From positions 62,001 through 126,000 of the forward strand of contig NZ_JAFDOE010000006.1 in assembly GCF_018342065.1 (NCBI RefSeq): 64,000 nt of DNA, read 5' to 3'. A program made the position numbers and the translations under genes. Positions 60,755 through 64,000 of this stretch are shown here, one piece after another. This DNA is from Citrobacter sp. FP75. GTDB taxonomy: Bacteria > Pseudomonadota > Gammaproteobacteria > Enterobacterales > Enterobacteriaceae. The notes under the pieces are model-generated. The model was not told the origin of the DNA. It saw only the letters and a list, made by a program, of their open reading frames with translations, and did no database searches. Position 1 is the first letter of the stretch. Every line of letters begins with the position of its first letter.

Positions 60755-61117
60755 ATGGAACAGATTACCGTAGTGATTGGCGATCGTCTGGGTAAAGGCC
60801 AGAAAGTGGCGGCAGGCGTCGAGAAAGCGGGTGGACGCGCGGTCGTGGTACCGGGCGTGGCGGCAGATATGAAGCTGGGTGATGTGATGAAAGCGGAAAA
60901 TGCCACCTTTGGTATCTCGTTTTGTGGCAGCGGCGGCGCAGGCGCCATCACCGCGCAGACCAAATACGGCTACAAGGCCAAATACGGCATGCGCTCGGTT
61001 GAAGAGGGCGTAACGGCCATCAACGAAGGCTGCAACGTGCTGGGGTTCGGCTTTATGGACAAAGAAGAGCTCGGTGAGCGCCTGGTGCAGGCGTGGCAAA
61101 AGAAACACGGCGCTTAA
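60755..61117 (+). CDS. Glycine-rich SFCGS-family protein
   Basis: 120-residue soluble protein with the motif GISFCGSGGAGAITAQTKYG (about 48-67). Start MEQITVVIGD with AAGGAG 6 bases upstream; a longer frame overlapping the previous gene is rejected. The alternating beta/alpha pattern and Cys in a glycine-rich loop recall PTS EIIB phosphocysteine loops, but this is only an analogy. Always found with the membrane genes that follow. Function unknown. Confidence 0.85.
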   Translation: MEQITVVIGDRLGKGQKVAAGVEKAGGRAVVVPGVAADMKLGDVMKAENATFGISFCGSGGAGAITAQTKYGYKAKYGMRSVEEGVTAINEGCNVLGFGFMDKEELGERLVQAWQKKHGA

Positions 61118-61119
61118 GC

Positions 61120-61419
61120 ATGAAAGAGCAATTCACCACCACGGTGAGAGTCACAGGTAAGGGCGAGGCCAAAGCGCGCGCCTTTGCCGATGCCCTGAAC
61201 CACGTTCAGGCAGCGGTGATGAAAGCATCGCCGCATATCTTACTGCGTATTGAGCCACAGGATGTGCAGGTTGTTCAAGCGCGTGAAACAGTGCGTAAAG
61301 AGGCGTTTTTATTCCTCTTTTTGCGCCGCGAAAGACGCACCTTCAGCGTGGAGCTGGATGTGACCGTCAACGTGACTGCCATCAATCTCGACAAGGTGGA
61401 TTTCGTTACGCAACGCTGA
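61120..61419 (+). CDS. DUF4312-family protein
   Basis: 99-residue soluble protein, starting 2 bases after the SFCGS gene. The N-terminal half is a KEQFTTTVRVTGKGEAKARAFADALNHVQ beta-alpha unit, the middle carries FLFLFLRRERRTF, and the end is VNVTAINLDKVDFV. Small alpha/beta fold, no catalytic motif known. It is fixed in order between the SFCGS protein and the DUF4311 membrane protein. Confidence 0.82.
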   Translation: MKEQFTTTVRVTGKGEAKARAFADALNHVQAAVMKASPHILLRIEPQDVQVVQARETVRKEAFLFLFLRRERRTFSVELDVTVNVTAINLDKVDFVTQR

Positions 61420-61441
61420 TTCTCTATTAAAAGGCATAAAT

Positions 61442-62218
61442 ATGTTCCTGATAATATTAATAAAATCGCTCATCATCGGCGGCCTGGTCGGCGTAGGTGT
61501 CGGCGCTGGGGCTGCACGCATGTTTCATGCGCCTACCTCTCAGGGGATGGGCGCGTTTCGTACTCTGGGGGAACTGAATTCCTGTGAAGGGGATCCGGCT
61601 TCTCACTTCTCATTCGGCCTGGGCTTCTTCTTTAACGCCTGGGCTTCCTCCGTTGCGGCGGGTGCGTTCACGCAGGACGTTGACCACCGCATCATCCCCA
61701 ACTGGGGCGCAGCCGCGTTGATGATTAAAAATCGCAACGTCGGTGAAACGCTGCACGATCCGAAGCGCATGGCGATTGCCTGTGGCGTTATTGGCATGAT
61801 CGTCGTTACCTTCCTGAACCTGACCGCGTCATCCGTACCGGCTGCGCTACAGGTTACCGCCGTCAAAGTGCTGGTACCGGCGGCGAACCTGCTGGTTAAC
61901 ACCGTGATGCCGGTGATCTTCTGGTTGGCGGCGATCGATGCCGGTAAGAAATCAGGCTTCTGGGCCACCGTCTTTGGCGGCGCGGCGCAGCTGATTATGG
62001 GCAACGCCGTACCGGGTCTGGTACTGGGGATTCTGATCGGCAAAGGCGTTGAAGAGAGCGGCTGGAACCACGTCACCAAAGTGATGATGGTGGCTATTGT
62101 CGCGCTGTTCGTGCTGAGCGGTTTCTTCCGCGGCTTCGACATGAAGATGATCGAATCCTTCCATCTGACCGTGCCTAACTGGCTGGAACTGATTCACAAC
62201 TCGCTCAGCGGTAAATAA
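61442..62218 (+). CDS. DUF4311-family membrane protein
   Basis: 258-residue integral membrane protein, about 6 helices. It opens with MFLIILIKSLIIGGLVGVGVGAGAARMFH and has the conserved loop NSCEGDPASHFSFGLGFFFNAWASSVAAGAFTQDVDHRIIPNWG (about 46-90) and VIFWLAAIDAGKKSGFWATVFGGAAQLIMGNAVPGLVLG (about 160-198). No PTS EIIC family identity is obvious. Next gene begins 11 bases later. Probably half of a two-protein transporter with DUF4310. Confidence 0.85.
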   Translation: MFLIILIKSLIIGGLVGVGVGAGAARMFHAPTSQGMGAFRTLGELNSCEGDPASHFSFGLGFFFNAWASSVAAGAFTQDVDHRIIPNWGAAALMIKNRNVGETLHDPKRMAIACGVIGMIVVTFLNLTASSVPAALQVTAVKVLVPAANLLVNTVMPVIFWLAAIDAGKKSGFWATVFGGAAQLIMGNAVPGLVLGILIGKGVEESGWNHVTKVMMVAIVALFVLSGFFRGFDMKMIESFHLTVPNWLELIHNSLSGK

Positions 62219-62229
62219 CGGAGGCCATC

Positions 62230-62874
62230 ATGGAACAGAATAAAGGTTTTTGGTTTGCCGACTGGTCGTTCCCGATCTTCGTTGGCCTGCTCTCCTCCGG
62301 CGTCTTTGCCGGAACGCATATGTACTACCTGTACGGTATTGGCGCATTTAACGAAGTCGCTTTTGTGGCGATGCTAAAAGCGGGAATGGACACCGGCTCC
62401 TATGGGGCGGTGGCGGCGTTTGGCGCAAGCTTCCTGTTTGCCCGCATTATTGAAGGTTCGCTGGTGGGGATTTTGGATATTGGCGGGGCGATTCAGACCG
62501 GCGTCGGGTTAGGTGTTCCGGCACTGCTGCTGGGTGCGGGCATTATCTTCCCGGTCGCCAACTTTGCCGCCTCGTTAGTCACTGGTCTGGTGATTGGGCT
62601 GGCGATTGGCTACATCATCATTCTGGCGCGTAAGTTCACCATCAATCAGAGCGATTCGACCTACGGGGCGGACGTGATGATGGGGGCCGGTAACGCCTCT
62701 GGGCGCTTCCTCGGGCCGTTGATCATCCTCAGCGCGATGACGGCTTCCATCCCTATCGGCATCGGTTCTCTGGCAGGCGCGCTGTTGTTTTACCTGTGGC
62801 AAAAACCGATCACCGGCGGGGCGATCCTTGGGGCAATGATCCTGGGTTCCATCTTCCCGATTGCCATTAGCTAA
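62230..62874 (+). CDS. DUF4310-family membrane protein
   Basis: 214-residue integral membrane protein with about 6 helices and many glycines (FGASFLFARIIEGSLVGILDIGGAIQTGVGLGVPALLLGAGI, about 78-118; YGADVMMGAGNASGRFLGPLIILSAMTASIPIGIGSLAGALLFY, about 147-190). GGAGG precedes the ATG. Paired with DUF4311 in every locus I recall, so the two likely form one membrane unit. Substrate unknown. Confidence 0.85.
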   Translation: MEQNKGFWFADWSFPIFVGLLSSGVFAGTHMYYLYGIGAFNEVAFVAMLKAGMDTGSYGAVAAFGASFLFARIIEGSLVGILDIGGAIQTGVGLGVPALLLGAGIIFPVANFAASLVTGLVIGLAIGYIIILARKFTINQSDSTYGADVMMGAGNASGRFLGPLIILSAMTASIPIGIGSLAGALLFYLWQKPITGGAILGAMILGSIFPIAIS

Positions 62875-62884
62875 CTGTTGATTT

Positions 62885-62921
62885 GTAGGCCGGATAAGGC
62901 GGTTATGCCGCCATCCGGCAA
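62885..62921. repeat. REP unit inside the SFCGS operon
   Basis: GTAGGCCGGATAAGGCGGTT with CCGCCATCCGGC, in the 58-base gap between the DUF4310 gene and the amidohydrolase gene. Confidence 0.82.
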
Positions 62922-62932
62922 AGGAGAGAGCG

Positions 62933-64000
62933 ATGTTTGATTTACTCCTGCGCGGTGCGCGTCTGGTTGACGATACGGTGAGCGATATTGCGCTGAAAGA
63001 CGGCAAAATTGCGGCATTAGGCAACGTTGATGGTCCGGCGCTGAAAACCATTGAGCTCGGCGGCGAGTGCTACGTCAGCGCAGGTTGGATTGATTCTCAC
63101 GTCCACTGCTACCCAAAATCTCCGATTTATCACGACCAGCCGGACAGCATCGGTATTGCCACCGGCGTGACTACGGTGGTGGATGCGGGCAGTACCGGGG
63201 CGGATGATATTGACGATTTTTACGCCCTAACCCGAGAAGCGGCCACCGAGGTGTATGCGCTGCTGAACATCTCCCGCGTTGGGCTGATTGCGCAAAACGA
63301 GCTGGCTAATATGGTCAACATTGATGCCGACGCGGTGCGGCAGGCGGTGAAACGCCACCCTGATTTTATCGTCGGTCTGAAGGCGCGCATGAGTAGCAGC
63401 GTGGTCGGTGAAAACGGCATCACGCCGCTGGACCGTGCCAAAACTATGCAGCAAGAGAACGGCGATCTGCCGCTGATGGTTCACATTGGTAACAACCCGC
63501 CGGATCTGGACGAGATCGCCGAACGCCTGACGGCGGGCGACATCATTACCCACTGCTACAACGGTAAGCCGAACCGTATTCTGACGCCGGAAGGCGAGCT
63601 GCGGGCCTCGGTAACTCGGGCGCTTGCTCGCGGCGTGCGTCTGGACGTTGGGCATGGCACTGCCAGCCTGAGCTTTGCGGTGGCAAAACGCGCTATCGGC
63701 TTAGGCATTTTGCCACACACCATCAGCTCCGACATTTACTGCCGCAACCGCATTAGCGGCCCGGTGCATTCCCTGGCGAACGTAATGTCGAAATTTCTCG
63801 CCATCGGTATGTCGCTCCCGCAGGTCATTGAGTGCGTGACCGCTAATGCCGCTGACGGTCTGCGTCTGAAACAGAAAGGACGACTGCAGGTTGGCCTGGA
63901 TGCCGATTTGACCCTCTTTACGCTTAAGCGCCAGCCAACCGTGCTGGTAGATGCAGAAAACGACAGCCTGCAGGCTGAACAACTGCTGGTGCCGCTTGCC
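62933..64000 (+). CDS. Amidohydrolase/deacetylase-family metallohydrolase (3' end beyond window)
   Basis: 356 residues visible without a stop at the window edge; full family members are about 370-380 residues, so only the last few percent is missing. TIM-barrel amidohydrolase: metal motif HVHC (His56, His58), candidate carboxylated Lys in VGLKARM (about residue 149), ligand His in MVHIGN and DIITHCYNG, and catalytic Asp in SSDIYC (about 265). Similar to enzymes annotated as dihydroorotase-like or D-amino-acid/N-acetyl-amino-sugar deacetylases beside DgaE/DgaF. AGGAGAG precedes the ATG. In related loci the following genes are a PLP lyase and a KDPG-type aldolase. Confidence 0.9.
   Translation, partial: MFDLLLRGARLVDDTVSDIALKDGKIAALGNVDGPALKTIELGGECYVSAGWIDSHVHCYPKSPIYHDQPDSIGIATGVTTVVDAGSTGADDIDDFYALTREAATEVYALLNISRVGLIAQNELANMVNIDADAVRQAVKRHPDFIVGLKARMSSSVVGENGITPLDRAKTMQQENGDLPLMVHIGNNPPDLDEIAERLTAGDIITHCYNGKPNRILTPEGELRASVTRALARGVRLDVGHGTASLSFAVAKRAIGLGILPHTISSDIYCRNRISGPVHSLANVMSKFLAIGMSLPQVIECVTANAADGLRLKQKGRLQVGLDADLTLFTLKRQPTVLVDAENDSLQAEQLLVPLA

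Overview
The window is a chromosomal segment of an enteric bacterium very close to Citrobacter. Gene order follows the Escherichia coli K-12 block yjfP-ulaR-ulaG-ulaABCDEF-yjfY-rpsF-priB-rpsR-rplI ... ytfB-fklB-cycA-ytfE-ytfF-ytfG(qorB)-ytfH(qorR)-cpdB-cysQ-ytfJ-ytfK-ytfL-msrA-tamA-tamB-ytfP ... ppa-ytfQRT-yjfF-fbp-mpl-yjgA-pmbA-cybC. The proteins are near-identical to the E. coli ones as I remember them, and REP hairpins are scattered between genes. The genus is inferred from memory of these sequences; no search was run.

Layout. 1-7.5 kb: end of yjfP and the complete L-ascorbate (ula) regulon. 7.5-15.6 kb: yjfY, a TSUP permease, the rpsF-priB-rpsR-rplI ribosomal operon, a DMT permease, ytfB, fklB, cycA and ytfE with an NsrR-type operator. 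15.7-20.7 kb: a Tar-like chemoreceptor with a sigma-28 promoter, ytfF with an AraC regulator, and the qorB/qorR pair. 20.7-26.1 kb: cpdB, cysQ, ytfJ, ytfK, ytfL. 26.2-34.7 kb: an accessory glycoside locus between ytfL and msrA, made of a glycosidase-like protein, a GPH symporter, four Gfo/Idh/MocA dehydrogenases in tandem and a divergent LacI-type regulator. 34.7-41.4 kb: msrA, the tamAB envelope pair and ytfP.

41.4-48.3 kb is a second accessory region, in the place where E. coli carries chpSB. It holds an intact IS256-family element with an 8-bp target duplication, an iron-type pair (YncE-like beta-propeller plus TonB-dependent receptor) behind a Fur-like box, and an AT-rich orphan Hcp-toxin gene broken by a stop at codon 6 and followed by three small genes that look like immunity candidates.

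48.3-60.1 kb returns to the backbone: ppa, the galactofuranose ABC importer ytfQRT-yjfF, a chemoreceptor with almost no periplasmic domain behind its own sigma-28 promoter, fbp, mpl, yjgA, pmbA and cybC. From 60.4 kb to the window end is a third accessory operon, PRD-domain protein, SFCGS glycine-rich protein, DUF4312, DUF4311 and DUF4310 membrane proteins, then an amidohydrolase/deacetylase cut by the window end. This operon looks like an uncharacterised uptake and deacetylation route for an amino-sugar-like or amino-acid-like substrate, and with the four-dehydrogenase glycoside locus it is the best candidate here for undescribed biology.
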